Shown: one piece after another, positions 19,361-28,890 of the stretch
Layout of the letters: every line of letters starts with the position of its first letter
Position numbering within the stretch: position 1 is the stretch's first letter
NCBI GenBank assembly: GCA_965199005.1
Contig: CBDAQK010000006.1
Location: 62,001 to 126,000, forward strand
Direction of reading: 5' to 3'
Source: LMUY01 sp965199005
Lineage (GTDB): Bacteria; Pseudomonadota; Alphaproteobacteria; Acetobacterales; Acetobacteraceae
Length of the DNA: 64,000 nucleotides
Notes under the pieces: model-generated
Told to the model about the DNA's origin: nothing
Seen by the model: only the letters and a program-made list of their open reading frames with translations
Database searches by the model: none
Position numbers and translations under genes: made by a program

Positions 19361-19891
19361 TCAATGCTCCTTGTCCCACGTGCTGGGCGCCGGATCGAGC
19401 TCGATCTCTAGATTGGCGATGAAGCGCGCGACAGTCATGTAGTGACCGATGAGGATCAGCACCGTCGCGATCTCACGCGGTGACAGAGAAGATGCCACGG
19501 CGGCGAATGTAGCGTCCGTCACTCGGATGTTGGAAACGCATTCATCGACGAAGCCCAGCATGGGCGTGAAGTTGCCAAGCCGGCCGGACCGATCCCCGGC
19601 TTCGATCGCCGCGATTTCGGCGTCGGTCCAGCCTGCCCGCCGTGCCTCGCCCAAATGCTGCATCCGCTCAAACGCACTGTCGCTTAGCGCGGCGACGCGC
19701 AGGATGATTCCCTCGCGCAGTTTCGGATCCAGCCCAGACACCCGCAAGGCATTGGCGGTCGCGGGTAGCGCGCCCGCTAGCCTCTGCTCCGTCAATAGCA
19801 ATCCGCGGGTCAGGTTGGAGGGGAAGCGGTCGTATTGCGCCCGCTGGTCTGGCGTCATGTCCTCAATTCGGCTCAGTGGCACTCGTGACAT
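19361..19891 (-). CDS. Carboxymuconolactone decarboxylase (CMD/AhpD-fold) family protein
   Basis: A 176-residue all-alpha protein. The family core reads LREGIILRVAALSDSAFERMQHLGEARRAGWTDAEIAAI (quoted in part: SAFERMQHLGEARRAG). The CxxC of AhpD peroxidase-type members is absent, while the Glu and His of the E..xH pattern remain, as in gamma-carboxymuconolactone-decarboxylase-like and uncharacterised members. It is convergent with the monooxygenase module and lies upstream in direction of nothing else, so its role is unclear; many relatives sit in aromatic catabolic loci. Confidence 0.8.
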   Translation of the reverse strand: MSRVPLSRIEDMTPDQRAQYDRFPSNLTRGLLLTEQRLAGALPATANALRVSGLDPKLREGIILRVAALSDSAFERMQHLGEARRAGWTDAEIAAIEAGDRSGRLGNFTPMLGFVDECVSNIRVTDATFAAVASSLSPREIATVLILIGHYMTVARFIANLEIELDPAPSTWDKEH

Positions 19892-19991
19892 TTGACACTC
19901 CAGCAGGGTTACATCGATAGAACGCGCATGGCGCCCATCCCGCTCATCACCGGCGATGCGCCGGGAGGCAAGGGGGATAGACCGGCTTGCC

Positions 19992-21410
19992 TCAAGGCGC
20001 CACCGTCTCCCAGCCGCCGCCCAAAGCCCGATAGATGGCGACCAGATCCGTGGCGATTTGCGTATCGGCGTTGGTCAGGGTGCGGCTGCTATCCAGCACC
20101 GCGTTTTCGACGACGATCACGTTCAGGAAGTCGACCACGCCTTCGACGTAGCGTTGGCGGGCTGCAGCGAGGGCGGCAGTGTTCTGCCGCACAGCCTCTG
20201 CCACGTCGGCCCGCCGGCGCATGGCCTCGCCATAGGTCGTGAGCGCGTCGTCAACCTCCTGCCACGCTTTCAAGACGGTTTGTTCATAAGCCAGGGCGGC
20301 CTGCCGCTGCTGCGACTCACGCAGATGCAGGGTGCCGCGTAACCGGCCGCCCTCGAAAATCGGCAGGTCGATCGAGGGGCCGACGGAGAAAAATGCGGAA
20401 TGCAAGTCGAAGGTGCGGCGAAACTCGAGCGACTCAGTGCCGGCGCTGCCAGTCAGCCGCACATCCGGGTAGAAGGAAGCCACTGCGACCCCGGTTTGTG
20501 CCGTCGCCGCATGCAGCCTGGCCTCGGCTTCCCGCACGTCCGGCCGGCGCCGGGCCAGCTCGCCCGGCAATCCGATCGGGGTCGTGGGCGGCACTAGCGG
20601 TTGCGCGGCCGGGCGGTTGAGTTCCTCCATCAAGGCGCGCGGCGGCTGCGCCAGCAGCAGCCCGATGGCATTCATCAGATGCGCTTCCTGCGCGCGCAGG
20701 GAGGGCAGGGTGCCCTGGATCGTCGCACGTTGCGCCTCCGCATTGGCAATGTCCAACGTGGTGCTGACGCCGTTGGCAAACCGGTTGCGCACCAATGCCA
20801 CGTTTTTCTCGGCGTTCTGCAGATTGTCGCTGGTGATGGCGAGCAGGCGTTGGGTGCCGCGCAATTCGATGTAGTCCTGCGCCAGGTCCGCGACCGCCAT
20901 CAGCGCAATGCCGTGCCGTGCCTCATCCAGCGCCTCGGTATTCGCGCGTTCGGCCTCGACGGCCCGGCGAACCCGGCCGAACAGATCCAGCTCCCACGAG
21001 CTATCCAGGCCATCATGCCAGACGTCGAAGTCCAGGGGCGCGTTGGGGACGGACTCGAACAGGGAGATCGGGCCCGTCGGGCTGCTGCGCATCCGCTTGT
21101 ACGAGGCATCCGCGTCCACATGCGGCAAGCCCTCGGAGGCGACGATGCGACGCTGCGCCCGCCCCTGTTGGACCCGTTCCGCCGCCTGGGCCAGGTCCAA
21201 ATTCTGCCGCGCCAGACGGCTGACCAAACCGGTGAGTTCAGGGTCGTCGAAGCGGGTCCACCAACTCGCATCCACGGCCTGTCCGTAGGTGATGCCCGCC
21301 GGCGCCTCGCCCCACCACTGCGCCGGCGCGGTGTTGGACGGCGGCGTGAAATCCGGACCAACCGTGCAGCCAGCCAGGATACCGAGGAACAGCAGGGCAG
21401 GCAGGCGCAT
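19992..21410 (-). CDS. Outer-membrane efflux lipoprotein, NodT/OprM family
   Basis: A 472-residue TolC-like channel. The leader ends in a lipobox (GILAGC, Cys at residue 15), then VGPDFTPP, the canonical NodT/OprM start, and two copies of the OEP coiled-coil/barrel domain follow (for example LAQDYIELRGTQRLLAIT and YEQTVLKAWQEVDDALTTY). It is the last gene of a three-gene efflux operon; only three bases separate it from the membrane-fusion gene. Confidence 0.93.
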   Translation of the reverse strand: MRLPALLFLGILAGCTVGPDFTPPSNTAPAQWWGEAPAGITYGQAVDASWWTRFDDPELTGLVSRLARQNLDLAQAAERVQQGRAQRRIVASEGLPHVDADASYKRMRSSPTGPISLFESVPNAPLDFDVWHDGLDSSWELDLFGRVRRAVEAERANTEALDEARHGIALMAVADLAQDYIELRGTQRLLAITSDNLQNAEKNVALVRNRFANGVSTTLDIANAEAQRATIQGTLPSLRAQEAHLMNAIGLLLAQPPRALMEELNRPAAQPLVPPTTPIGLPGELARRRPDVREAEARLHAATAQTGVAVASFYPDVRLTGSAGTESLEFRRTFDLHSAFFSVGPSIDLPIFEGGRLRGTLHLRESQQRQAALAYEQTVLKAWQEVDDALTTYGEAMRRRADVAEAVRQNTAALAAARQRYVEGVVDFLNVIVVENAVLDSSRTLTNADTQIATDLVAIYRALGGGWETVAP

Positions 21411-21413
21411 CGG

Positions 21414-22571
21414 TCAGTGCCCGGTGACGCGGGTCGGATCGCCTTGCTGCCGGGCCGCGACGTTGGCGAGCCCCGTATCGACCGTCGTCTCCACGGAAAA
21501 CCCCACCCGCAACAGGTTGGCCAGGTCTTGGCCTGGCCGCAGCGTGATCTTCACGGGCAGGCGCTGCACGATCTTGGTGAAATTGCCCGTCGCATTATTG
21601 GGTTGGATCGGGGCGAAAGAGGCGCCGGACGCGGGGGGAAGGCTGTCCACAACGCCATCGACGTTGATGTCATAGGCGTCCACATGGATGCGGACATGCT
21701 GGCCCGGCAGCATGTGCCGCAACTCCACTTCCCGGTAGTTCGCCTCGATGTAGATGGCATCCAACGGCACCACAGCCAGCAGCGGCGCGCCCGGCGCCAC
21801 GAAATTGCCGACCTGAACCGTCCGCTCGGCGATCGTACCGTCGATTGGCGCCATGACGCGGGTGTAGCTGAGGTTCAGCCGCGCCTGTTCCACCCGCGCC
21901 TCATCGGCCTTCACAAGAGCGACCGCGGCCCGGCGTTGCGCATCCTGAATCGGCACTTGGCGCAGCGCCGCCTCCTCCGATGCTTTGTTCCCGGCCACCT
22001 CGGACTCGGCTCGTTGTACCGCCGTATCGGCCTGTTGCCGGTCCTGCTGGGTGCCGGCGCCGGTGCTGGCCAGGTTGCGGTAGCGGCGCTGGTTGGCCAA
22101 AGCGAAGCTGAGTTGGGCGGCGGTCGAGTCCACCTGTGCCTTGGACTGGTCGATCACCGCGGGTTGCCGCGCGATCGTCCCAGTGACGTCATCGACCTGT
22201 GCCCGATCCCGCTCAAGCTGCGCTTCCGCCCCGGCCAGAGCCGCGCGGTAGTCGCGGTCGTCGATCTGCACCAGCACTTGTCCGGCGCTGACGTGCTGAT
22301 TGTCGTCCACCAACACGGCCGTGATCTGGCCGGAGACGCGGGGGGCGACGGTGACGTAATGCGCGGTCACGTAGGCGTCGTCGGTGTAGACTTCAGGCCG
22401 GGGCAGAAAGACGATCAGCAGAACGATAGCGGTGAAGACCAATGCTAGACCGCCTGCAAGATAGAGCGGCCAACGGGGCCGCGGCTTTTGCTGCTGCTGT
22501 TTCTCCGCCGCTTCCTTCTTCTTTTGCGCCTGTTCGTCGCCCTTGCCATCCTTTTGCTCCGGCACGGCCAC
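21414..22571 (-). CDS. Membrane fusion protein, HlyD/EmrA family
   Basis: A 385-residue periplasmic adaptor with a basic, Gln/Lys-rich cytoplasmic tail (about residues 1-32), one membrane anchor (about 33-52) and the split biotinyl-lipoyl domain: VTVAPRVSGQITAVLVDDNQ and TRVMAPIDGTIAERTVQVGN. The long coiled-coil hairpin lies between them. It would bridge the inner-membrane pump encoded upstream and the NodT-like channel encoded downstream. Gene spacing on both sides is three bases. Confidence 0.93.
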   Translation of the reverse strand: MAVPEQKDGKGDEQAQKKKEAAEKQQQQKPRPRWPLYLAGGLALVFTAIVLLIVFLPRPEVYTDDAYVTAHYVTVAPRVSGQITAVLVDDNQHVSAGQVLVQIDDRDYRAALAGAEAQLERDRAQVDDVTGTIARQPAVIDQSKAQVDSTAAQLSFALANQRRYRNLASTGAGTQQDRQQADTAVQRAESEVAGNKASEEAALRQVPIQDAQRRAAVALVKADEARVEQARLNLSYTRVMAPIDGTIAERTVQVGNFVAPGAPLLAVVPLDAIYIEANYREVELRHMLPGQHVRIHVDAYDINVDGVVDSLPPASGASFAPIQPNNATGNFTKIVQRLPVKITLRPGQDLANLLRVGFSVETTVDTGLANVAARQQGDPTRVTGH

Positions 22572-22574
22572 GCC

Positions 22575-24113
22575 CTACTTCTGTGCCAATTCGATGCGGG
22601 GCGCGAAGGTCCGCACCGGCAGGATCACCAGCACCAGCATCAGGGCCAAGGTCAGGGCGGCGACCACGAGAAAGGAATCTGCGAGCGTCAGCACCATGGC
22701 CTGCGCGTTCACCGCGGCACGATAAGCATCGATCCCGCCCGGCTGACCATTTGCCATCAGGGGCGTCGCCAGCCCCTGGATCAGGCTGGGGCCCTGTAGC
22801 GAGCCGAACCGGTTCTGTCCGGCTTGGTCGGCTAGGCGGTTGTAATGCAGCCCACCCCGCCAGCGCATAATGAGCTGGATCATCCAGACGCCGACGGGCT
22901 CCGCGATGGCGCGCATGGTATTGACAAGGGTGGAAGCGAATGGACCATCCGCCGGGTCGCGGATGGTGTTCGTCGCCATCATCAATAGCGGCATGACGAT
23001 CATTGCCTCCCCTATTGCCGCGCTAGCCTGCCAGAGGAAGAATTGCTGCTGCTCCCAAGAGCTGGTGATGAGGCTGTTCCCCAGGCTGGCGACCAGAACC
23101 AGCATCATGCCGGCGAAGCTGACCCAACGCGGGTCAGCCGACCGGTGGTCAAGCAGCCAAGCCGTGGCCGGCAGCAGAACGAGTTGAGAGAGCGCTATTG
23201 GCAAGCTGATCAACTGGATCTGCTCGGGGCGGAACCCGATTTCCTCTAAGTAAGTCGCCGGGATGGTGCTCGCTCCCAAATTCAGCAGCAGGAAAGTGAA
23301 CAAGGTAATGAGGCCGTAGGCAAAGTTACGGCGCTTCAACAGGTCGAAACGGTAGAGTGGCAACTCCTGCCGGGTCTCGTTGACAATCAGCAGCCCCAGT
23401 CCGAGCACGCTGAGCAGGGCGAGAATGCACATGGTTTGAGAGTTGAACCAGTCGTAGCGGTCACCTTGTTCCAAGAGGGTGGTCAGCGCGCCGGCGCCCA
23501 CCATGACGAGCAGCGCCCCCGGCCAGTCGAATTTCCGGATTCGGTCATATTGCGGCGCGTCTTGCTCGACGCCATACCATAGCATGGTCGCGGCCAGCGT
23601 GCAGAGCGGCAGTGCTTCCCAGAACACCCATCGCCAGTCGACCGCGCTCGTCCACAATGCGGCCAGGGTGGTGGCGATATTCGGACCGAATGTCGCCGTA
23701 AGCGCGTAGCCGGCCAGTCCGTAGAGCCGTATAGCTGGCGGCAGCGTGCGCAGCGCGATGGTGAGCAGCAAGGGGATGATGAACCCGGCGGAGACCCCCT
23801 CGATCGTGCGCCATACATAAATCCAAATCAGGTTATCAGCGAACGGGATGAGCAAGGTCGTGATGCCGCAGAGGGTGACGGCGAAAATGGCGAAGCGCCG
23901 GATGGAAAACGTCACCGCCCAGAAGGTGGCGACCGACATCCCGATCACCTGGCCCGAGGCATAAAGGCTTTCGATCCAAGTTCCGGGATCGTGGCTGATG
24001 CCTAAGCCGCCCAGGATGTCTTGAAGAGCCGATGTCGTGACGCCGTCGTTGAACTCGGCGGCGAGCGCAGCAAGGAGGATGCCAATCAGCCCGATGAGTT
24101 TCTGGCCGTTCAT
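22575..24113 (-). CDS. MFS drug efflux pump, DHA2 (EmrB/QacA) family
   Basis: A 512-residue inner-membrane proton antiporter with about 14 membrane segments. Family features include FNDGVTTSALQDI in helix one, WIESLYASGQVIGMS and WRTIEGVSAGFIIPL. The first helix has FNDG where many DHA2 pumps have an LDxTIVN motif. It is the first gene of the efflux operon and is transcribed divergently from the GntR gene at 24388. Substrates could be antibiotics, aromatic acids or catabolic intermediates; nothing in the sequence decides. Confidence 0.9.
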   Translation of the reverse strand: MNGQKLIGLIGILLAALAAEFNDGVTTSALQDILGGLGISHDPGTWIESLYASGQVIGMSVATFWAVTFSIRRFAIFAVTLCGITTLLIPFADNLIWIYVWRTIEGVSAGFIIPLLLTIALRTLPPAIRLYGLAGYALTATFGPNIATTLAALWTSAVDWRWVFWEALPLCTLAATMLWYGVEQDAPQYDRIRKFDWPGALLVMVGAGALTTLLEQGDRYDWFNSQTMCILALLSVLGLGLLIVNETRQELPLYRFDLLKRRNFAYGLITLFTFLLLNLGASTIPATYLEEIGFRPEQIQLISLPIALSQLVLLPATAWLLDHRSADPRWVSFAGMMLVLVASLGNSLITSSWEQQQFFLWQASAAIGEAMIVMPLLMMATNTIRDPADGPFASTLVNTMRAIAEPVGVWMIQLIMRWRGGLHYNRLADQAGQNRFGSLQGPSLIQGLATPLMANGQPGGIDAYRAAVNAQAMVLTLADSFLVVAALTLALMLVLVILPVRTFAPRIELAQK

Positions 24114-24351
24114 CTCATAAAGCCGGTAGGATGCCGCGGACGGCGAAGCAAGCGATGGACATGTCAGGATACCGATTGAGACGAAACAACGCTGTCGTTA
24201 TCGAGGCGCACGCAAAGGTAACATAACGTCGCCGCCGAGCCTACTGTCCTGAAGACCGGGCAAGCTCGTCGTCGGACTGTTGGTGATCCGCCGCACATGT
24301 CGGCGTTTCGGCAACGCTCGTAGCGTTGGTTACGAAGCTCTTGCGTCGCTC

Positions 24352-24370
24352 GGATATATCTGTAATATCC
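24352..24370. promoter_or_regulatory. Candidate GntR operator at the gntR promoter
   Basis: Inverted repeat GGATAT / ATATCC with a seven-base centre, overlapping the 14-base string GATATATCTGTAAT. The same string with one change (GATATATCTGAAAT) forms the core of the 30-bp palindrome at 28891-28920 in front of the enoyl-CoA hydratase gene. Located 18-36 bases before the gntR start, where binding would block transcription, so autoregulation is likely. Confidence 0.6.
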
Positions 24371-24387
24371 TATCGGGAGGATTAATC

Positions 24388-25104
24388 GTGCGAAGTGTTG
24401 TTCCGTTCCAGGGTAAGAGCCAGCAGGCATACGCTGAATTGAAGCGGCGCATCCTCATGCTCGAAATGCAGCCTGGGCAGATGCTGCAAGAGGCCGAACT
24501 CATTGAGATGCTTGGATGCGGACGCACGCCGGTTCGGGAGGCCATCAAGCAATTAGCGGCCGAGAAACTCGTTGTCGCCCGGCCGCGCCAGACGGCTTTC
24601 ATAGCTCCCATCCTGGCGCAGGAACTCGCCGAAATAGGCGAGATGCGGTTTATCCTCGAGGTGCCGGCCGCACGCATGGCGGCCGAGCGCGGTACAGCCG
24701 CGGAGCGGAAGCGCTTGCGCGCAGCTTGTGAAAGCTTCCGCAAGCGCGCCCGCGCCGATGATCGTAGCGGGATGCTTGCTGGCGACGCGGCGATCCATGG
24801 ACTGATCGCGTCCATGAGCCGGAACTCCTTCCTATTGGACTCATCCGAGCGCGTTGCAGGGTTCAGCCAGCGGGTCTGGTGGCTCTCCGTCCAGCACGCC
24901 AGTCGCGACGACGCCTTCGTCCGCTGCCACGACGAGCTTGTCGACGCCATTTGCGCCGGCGACTCGCAAGCGGCGGCGCGTAAAGCGGAGGACCACGTCG
25001 GTCTGTTCCAAGCCCGTTTGGGGCGGTTGGTGCAAACCGGTGGAGCTGCCCCCGCTCCTGCAGAGAGTCAGACGGATGGCAAGTTATCGGATGCGGCCGC
25101 ATGA
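24388..25104 (+). CDS. GntR-family regulator, FadR subfamily with FCD ligand domain
   Basis: A 238-residue regulator: N-terminal winged helix (AYAELKRRILMLEMQPGQ, then LIEMLGCGRTPVREAIKQLA) and a C-terminal all-helical FCD domain. The metal-binding set of FCD proteins is visible as GDAAIHGL, RCHDEL and AEDHVGLF. GGGAGGA at 24375-24381 fixes the GTG at 24388; the frame is open further upstream. FCD domains bind organic acids through the metal, which fits control of the TRAP/CoA module that follows. A shared palindrome (24352-24370 and 28891-28920) marks its probable binding sites. Confidence 0.9.
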   Translation: MRSVVPFQGKSQQAYAELKRRILMLEMQPGQMLQEAELIEMLGCGRTPVREAIKQLAAEKLVVARPRQTAFIAPILAQELAEIGEMRFILEVPAARMAAERGTAAERKRLRAACESFRKRARADDRSGMLAGDAAIHGLIASMSRNSFLLDSSERVAGFSQRVWWLSVQHASRDDAFVRCHDELVDAICAGDSQAAARKAEDHVGLFQARLGRLVQTGGAAPAPAESQTDGKLSDAAA

Positions 25105-25132
25105 GCTGAGTCCCTCGCCGCGCCAAACGAGA

Positions 25133-25146
25133 GTGACTGAAGTCAC
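25133..25146. promoter_or_regulatory. Small palindrome in the gntR-dctP gap
   Basis: Arms GTGACT and AGTCAC around a two-base centre, 20 bases ahead of the dctP-like start. It could be a regulator site or a small mRNA hairpin near the ribosome-binding site (AGGGAGGA follows). It is unlike the GATATATCTG operator, so it would belong to another factor if functional. Confidence 0.3.
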
Positions 25147-25166
25147 CATTTCAGGGAGGAACGACA

Positions 25167-26201
25167 ATGATGAAGTCATTTTCTGCGTCACGCCGGACGG
25201 TGCTGCGCACGGGTCTCGGCGCGGGAGCGGCAGCATTGGCCGCGCCATTCATTGCGGTGCGCCCCGCGCGAGCTGCTGAGTTCTCGTTCAAGCTGGCCAC
25301 CACCATTCCGGTGGACCACCCACTCAACGTTCATGCCACCCGTGCCGCGAAGACGATTGGCGAGCAGTCCGGCGGCCGCCTCCAACTCGACGTGTTTCCT
25401 GGATACGTCCTGGGCAGTTCCACGTCCGCACTATCCCAATTGCGGGATGGGAGCCTTGAACTTCTCACCCTGTCCGGATCAGTGCTGTCCACCCTGGTGC
25501 CGGTTTCCACGATCTACAACACCGCCTATGCCTTCAAAGACTATGATGAAGTGTGGAAGTCGCTCGACGGTCCACTCGGTGCATATCTTCGCACGAAGAT
25601 CTCGACGTCCGGCCTCTACGCGTTCAACAAGCAGTGGGACCTTGGGTTTCGGCAAATTACAACTGGATCGAAGCCGATCCAGCGGCCCGATGACCTTCGT
25701 GCGCTGAAAATCCGTGTGCCCGTAGCACCGCTCTTCCTCGCCTGTTTCAAAGCGCTCGGCGCGGCGCCGACGCCGATTAACTTCGATGAGCTGTACACGG
25801 CCCTGCAGACCAGGATTGTCGATGGCCAAGAAAACGACCTGATCAACATCCAGGCCGGCAAGCTCTACGAAGTGCAGAAATTCTGCAGCATGACGGGGCA
25901 TATCTGGGACGGCTACTTCACCCTGGGCAACAACGATATCCTTGGCGCTTTACCGGCCGACCTTCGGCAAATCCTGGAGGACAACCTCAACAAGGCGGCG
26001 CTCGATGAACGCGAGGAGGTCCGGCGCAAGATGGAGATGCTGCGTCAACAGCTGACGACCTCTGGCATGACCTTTGTCGAGCCCGATCGCGACGCCTTCC
26101 GCGACGCGCTCAAGCAGGCCGGGTTCTATGCCGGCACACGGGCGAAGTTCGGCGCCGAGGCCTGGGGCATCTTGGAGTCCGTGGTCGGCCCATTGGCGTG
26201 A
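25167..26201 (+). CDS. TRAP transporter substrate-binding protein (DctP family)
   Basis: A 344-residue periplasmic receptor with a twin-arginine-like leader (SRRTVLRTGLGAG, cleavage near ARA-AEF). The DctP fold is shown by FKLATTIPVDHPLNVHATR, LSQLRDGSLELLTLSG and PDDLRALKIRVPVAPLFL, the last containing the Arg that normally clamps the ligand carboxylate. A GNNDI segment and a C-terminal helix that would pack against the membrane subunit are also present. Partner membrane subunits are encoded as one fused gene at 29756. Ligands are carboxylates; the identity is unknown. Confidence 0.92.
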   Translation: MMKSFSASRRTVLRTGLGAGAAALAAPFIAVRPARAAEFSFKLATTIPVDHPLNVHATRAAKTIGEQSGGRLQLDVFPGYVLGSSTSALSQLRDGSLELLTLSGSVLSTLVPVSTIYNTAYAFKDYDEVWKSLDGPLGAYLRTKISTSGLYAFNKQWDLGFRQITTGSKPIQRPDDLRALKIRVPVAPLFLACFKALGAAPTPINFDELYTALQTRIVDGQENDLINIQAGKLYEVQKFCSMTGHIWDGYFTLGNNDILGALPADLRQILEDNLNKAALDEREEVRRKMEMLRQQLTTSGMTFVEPDRDAFRDALKQAGFYAGTRAKFGAEAWGILESVVGPLA

Positions 26202-26211
26202 GGGTCAAACA

Positions 26212-27549
26212 ATGACGTCGATTGAAGAACTCGCCAGTTTTGCGGCCGCGCTCGATATCCGCTGCCTGCCACCGGACGTCGTGCGCAAGGCCAAGCTGTG
26301 CGTGCTCGACACCGTATCGGCGTGCCTCACGATTGGTTCGACCGACGGCAGCGCAACTGCTCTGGCACTTGTCGACCCGGTGGAAGGCCAGGGCACCGGC
26401 CGCATCTTCGGCCGGCGCGAGCGGACGGATGCCGAGCGCGCTGCTTTCGTGAACGCCGTCTCCGCCGCTGCGACCATCCGGACTGACACGCATCCGGCCT
26501 CAGCCAGCCATCCCGGCATGGTCGTCGTCCCCGCCGTGCTCGCGGCTGGCGAGGCAGCCGGCGCCAAAGGGTCTGCCATCCTGGCCGGGGTGGTTGCCGG
26601 CTATGAATTCATGATCCGCTTGGGTCTCGCAGTGATCACGCCAGCGCTCGCGGCAATCTTCCGTCCTACCGGACTACTCGGCCCTGGGCCGGCGGCTCTG
26701 GGCGTGGCCGCCGCGACCGGACTCGAGCGCTCAAAAACGGTCCGAGCGGTTGCGCTCGCCTGCCATGGGGCCGCCGGGTTCAACGAATGGGTGCACGCGG
26801 GCACCAACGAGCACATCTACCACGGCGGCTTTTCGGCTCGCCATGCAATCTCGTGCGTGCGCCTGGCCCGGGCTGGCGCCGAGGGTGCGGCAAGCCTACT
26901 CGAGGGCCCATCCGGCCTGCTGGCCGGCTTCTCCGCGCTCGGCCGGGCGGGCCGTGTCACTGCGGGCTTGGGCGAGCGCTTTCTCATCCTGGACATCGTT
27001 CATAAACCCGCACCGGCCTGCATCTTTGCACAATCGCCCGTCCAAGCCGCCGCGGCTTTGGTTGCCGTCCATCGGCCACGTCCCAACGAGATCGAGCGAG
27101 TCGAGATTTGCACCGCTGCCAACGCGATCGGCTTCCCCGGCTGCAATAATTCCGGCCCGTTTGCCGATCCGCCCAGCGCGCAGCAAAGCATCCAGTTCGG
27201 CGTGGCTGCGGTCATGGTGGCCGGCGAGGTCCAAGACGCGTCTTGGGGCCGCCCCAGCGACCCGGCGATCAACGCGTTGGCCGCACGCTGCCGCTTGGTC
27301 GTGGACGAGTCGGCCGCGGCCGGCCGCCAACCCGTGCGCCTGACCGTCCGGATGCAGGGCGGCGACACCCTTTCCTCCGACATACCAGATTTCCGTTCGA
27401 TGTCCGAGGATGAGGTCGTCGCGCGCTACCGCCGGTCCGCAGGCCCGGTCCTTGGTGTTGCGAAGGCCGAACGGGCGCTCAACGCCATCATGCACCTGGA
27501 AGAGCTAGCAGACGTGAACGCCGTAACATCGCTGCTCGTGCCCACCTGA
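26212..27549 (+). CDS. MmgE/PrpD family protein
   Basis: A 445-residue protein of the 2-methylcitrate dehydratase / cis-aconitate decarboxylase / iminodisuccinate epimerase fold. Family landmarks: AKLCVLDTVSACL at residues ~25-37, TDTHPASASHPGMVVVPAVLA, and a C-terminal FRSMSEDEVVARYR. The ATG at 26212 follows the dctP-like stop by ten bases; the frame reaches back into the preceding gene but that is a shadow. In this module it may dehydrate, epimerise or decarboxylate the imported acid before or after CoA activation. The family is too diverse to name the reaction. Confidence 0.88.
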   Translation: MTSIEELASFAAALDIRCLPPDVVRKAKLCVLDTVSACLTIGSTDGSATALALVDPVEGQGTGRIFGRRERTDAERAAFVNAVSAAATIRTDTHPASASHPGMVVVPAVLAAGEAAGAKGSAILAGVVAGYEFMIRLGLAVITPALAAIFRPTGLLGPGPAALGVAAATGLERSKTVRAVALACHGAAGFNEWVHAGTNEHIYHGGFSARHAISCVRLARAGAEGAASLLEGPSGLLAGFSALGRAGRVTAGLGERFLILDIVHKPAPACIFAQSPVQAAAALVAVHRPRPNEIERVEICTAANAIGFPGCNNSGPFADPPSAQQSIQFGVAAVMVAGEVQDASWGRPSDPAINALAARCRLVVDESAAAGRQPVRLTVRMQGGDTLSSDIPDFRSMSEDEVVARYRRSAGPVLGVAKAERALNAIMHLEELADVNAVTSLLVPT

Positions 27550-27576
27550 CGCAAACACTCTCGTGCGAGGTCATCA

Positions 27577-28833
27577 ATGCCGCTCGACCACCCCCCTGCC
27601 CAGAAGATCGCAAACTCCGCGCTCACCGGGCCGCTGCGCGGCCTCAAAGTATTAGAGCTGGGCCATTTCATTGCCGCCCCGTTCTGCACCCGGATCCTGG
27701 CCGATCACGGTGCGGACGTCGTCAAAGTCGAGCCGCCGTCGGGCGAACCGCTGCGAACCTGGGGTGCCCAGGCGAAAGGGCACTCGATCATCTGGTCGCT
27801 ACACAACCGCAACAAGCGATGCGTAACGCTGGACCTGAAGTCGGCCGCCGGGCGGCCCGTGGTTGAGCGGCTGGTCCGCTGGGCGGACGTGATCGTCGAG
27901 AACTTTCGGCCGGCGCAGCTCGAAAAATGGAGCTTGGGCTTCGCAGACCTGCAGCGCATCAACAAGAGGGTCATCCTCACGCGGATTTCTGGCTACGGGC
28001 AGACCGGCCCATATAAAGACCGGCACTCCTTCGGCGCCATTGGCGAGGCCGTGGGCGGCATCCGCTACCTGACCGGATTTCCCGAAGATCAGGTGGATCT
28101 GCCGTCAGTTCGGACCGGGATCTCGCTCGGTGACGATATCTCGGCGCTCTACGCCGTCGCAGGGGTGCTGTCAGCCGTCTATGAGCGTGATGTGGTCGGG
28201 ACCGGAATAGGACGGCAGGTCGACGTCGCGCTCTACGAGGGGGTCTTCAGCTTGTTGGAGGGCATTCTACCGGAATATGGTACGGATGGCACGATACGCC
28301 GCCCGCAAGGTTCGGGCATGCCGACCGCGGTGCCATCGGACACCTACCGCGCTAAAGACGGGCAGTGGCTGGTGATCGCGGGCAACTCGGATCCGATTTT
28401 TGCTCGGCTTTGCCGCCTGATAGGGCGGGCGGATATGGCGGAGGATGCGCGGCTGAAAAACAATGTCGGCCGGCTTGCGCACCGTGCGGAGGTGGACGAG
28501 GCCATTGCCGCGTGGGCCGCCACGCTCGGGGCGGCAGAGGCCGAGGCGGTTCTGAACGACGCGGGGATCCCTGCAAGCCGGACTTTCACTGTGGCCGATT
28601 GTGTAGCCGACCCCCACTTTCAGGCGCGGGGAATGGTGCAGGAGGTGTACGACCCGCTGATCGGACGGACGCTGCAGCCTGGCGTGGTGCCCCATTTTGA
28701 CGATGGCGGGCAGAAGGGTGGCATCGCCTGGCCTGGTCCAGCCATCGGCGCGCATAACGACGACGTCTATGGAGACCTGTTGGGCTTCAGCAGCGAGGAT
28801 CTGGCAGCGTTGAGGGCCTCCCATGCGATCTGA
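27577..28833 (+). CDS. Family III CoA-transferase (CaiB/BaiF)
   Basis: A 418-residue CoA-transferase. Family motifs include LGHFIAAPFCTRILADHGADVVKVEPP, NRNKRCVTLDLKS, VENFRPAQLEKWSLGF and SGYGQTGPY. The catalytic Asp that forms the aspartyl-CoA anhydride fits the first Asp of SLGDDISALYA. It would activate the transported acid to its CoA thioester, using succinyl-CoA or acetyl-CoA as donor. It sits between the MmgE/PrpD and enoyl-CoA-hydratase-like genes; a gap of 149 bases with a palindromic operator follows it. Confidence 0.9.
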   Translation: MPLDHPPAQKIANSALTGPLRGLKVLELGHFIAAPFCTRILADHGADVVKVEPPSGEPLRTWGAQAKGHSIIWSLHNRNKRCVTLDLKSAAGRPVVERLVRWADVIVENFRPAQLEKWSLGFADLQRINKRVILTRISGYGQTGPYKDRHSFGAIGEAVGGIRYLTGFPEDQVDLPSVRTGISLGDDISALYAVAGVLSAVYERDVVGTGIGRQVDVALYEGVFSLLEGILPEYGTDGTIRRPQGSGMPTAVPSDTYRAKDGQWLVIAGNSDPIFARLCRLIGRADMAEDARLKNNVGRLAHRAEVDEAIAAWAATLGAAEAEAVLNDAGIPASRTFTVADCVADPHFQARGMVQEVYDPLIGRTLQPGVVPHFDDGGQKGGIAWPGPAIGAHNDDVYGDLLGFSSEDLAALRASHAI

Positions 28834-28890
28834 CTGCTGAGATCAGCAATCAGCGCGACGCCGGCGGGATTGGTGACTTGCGTTACACAT

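Noticed and set aside
19892..20342. Plus-strand frames of 116-128 codons near the NodT gene
   Set aside because: Both are antisense to the NodT-like gene and have shadow composition.
20601..22448. 615-codon plus-strand open frame opposite the efflux genes
   Set aside because: It is antisense to the NodT-like and EmrA-like genes, rich in Arg/Gly/His as expected for a high-GC shadow frame, and has no family motif.
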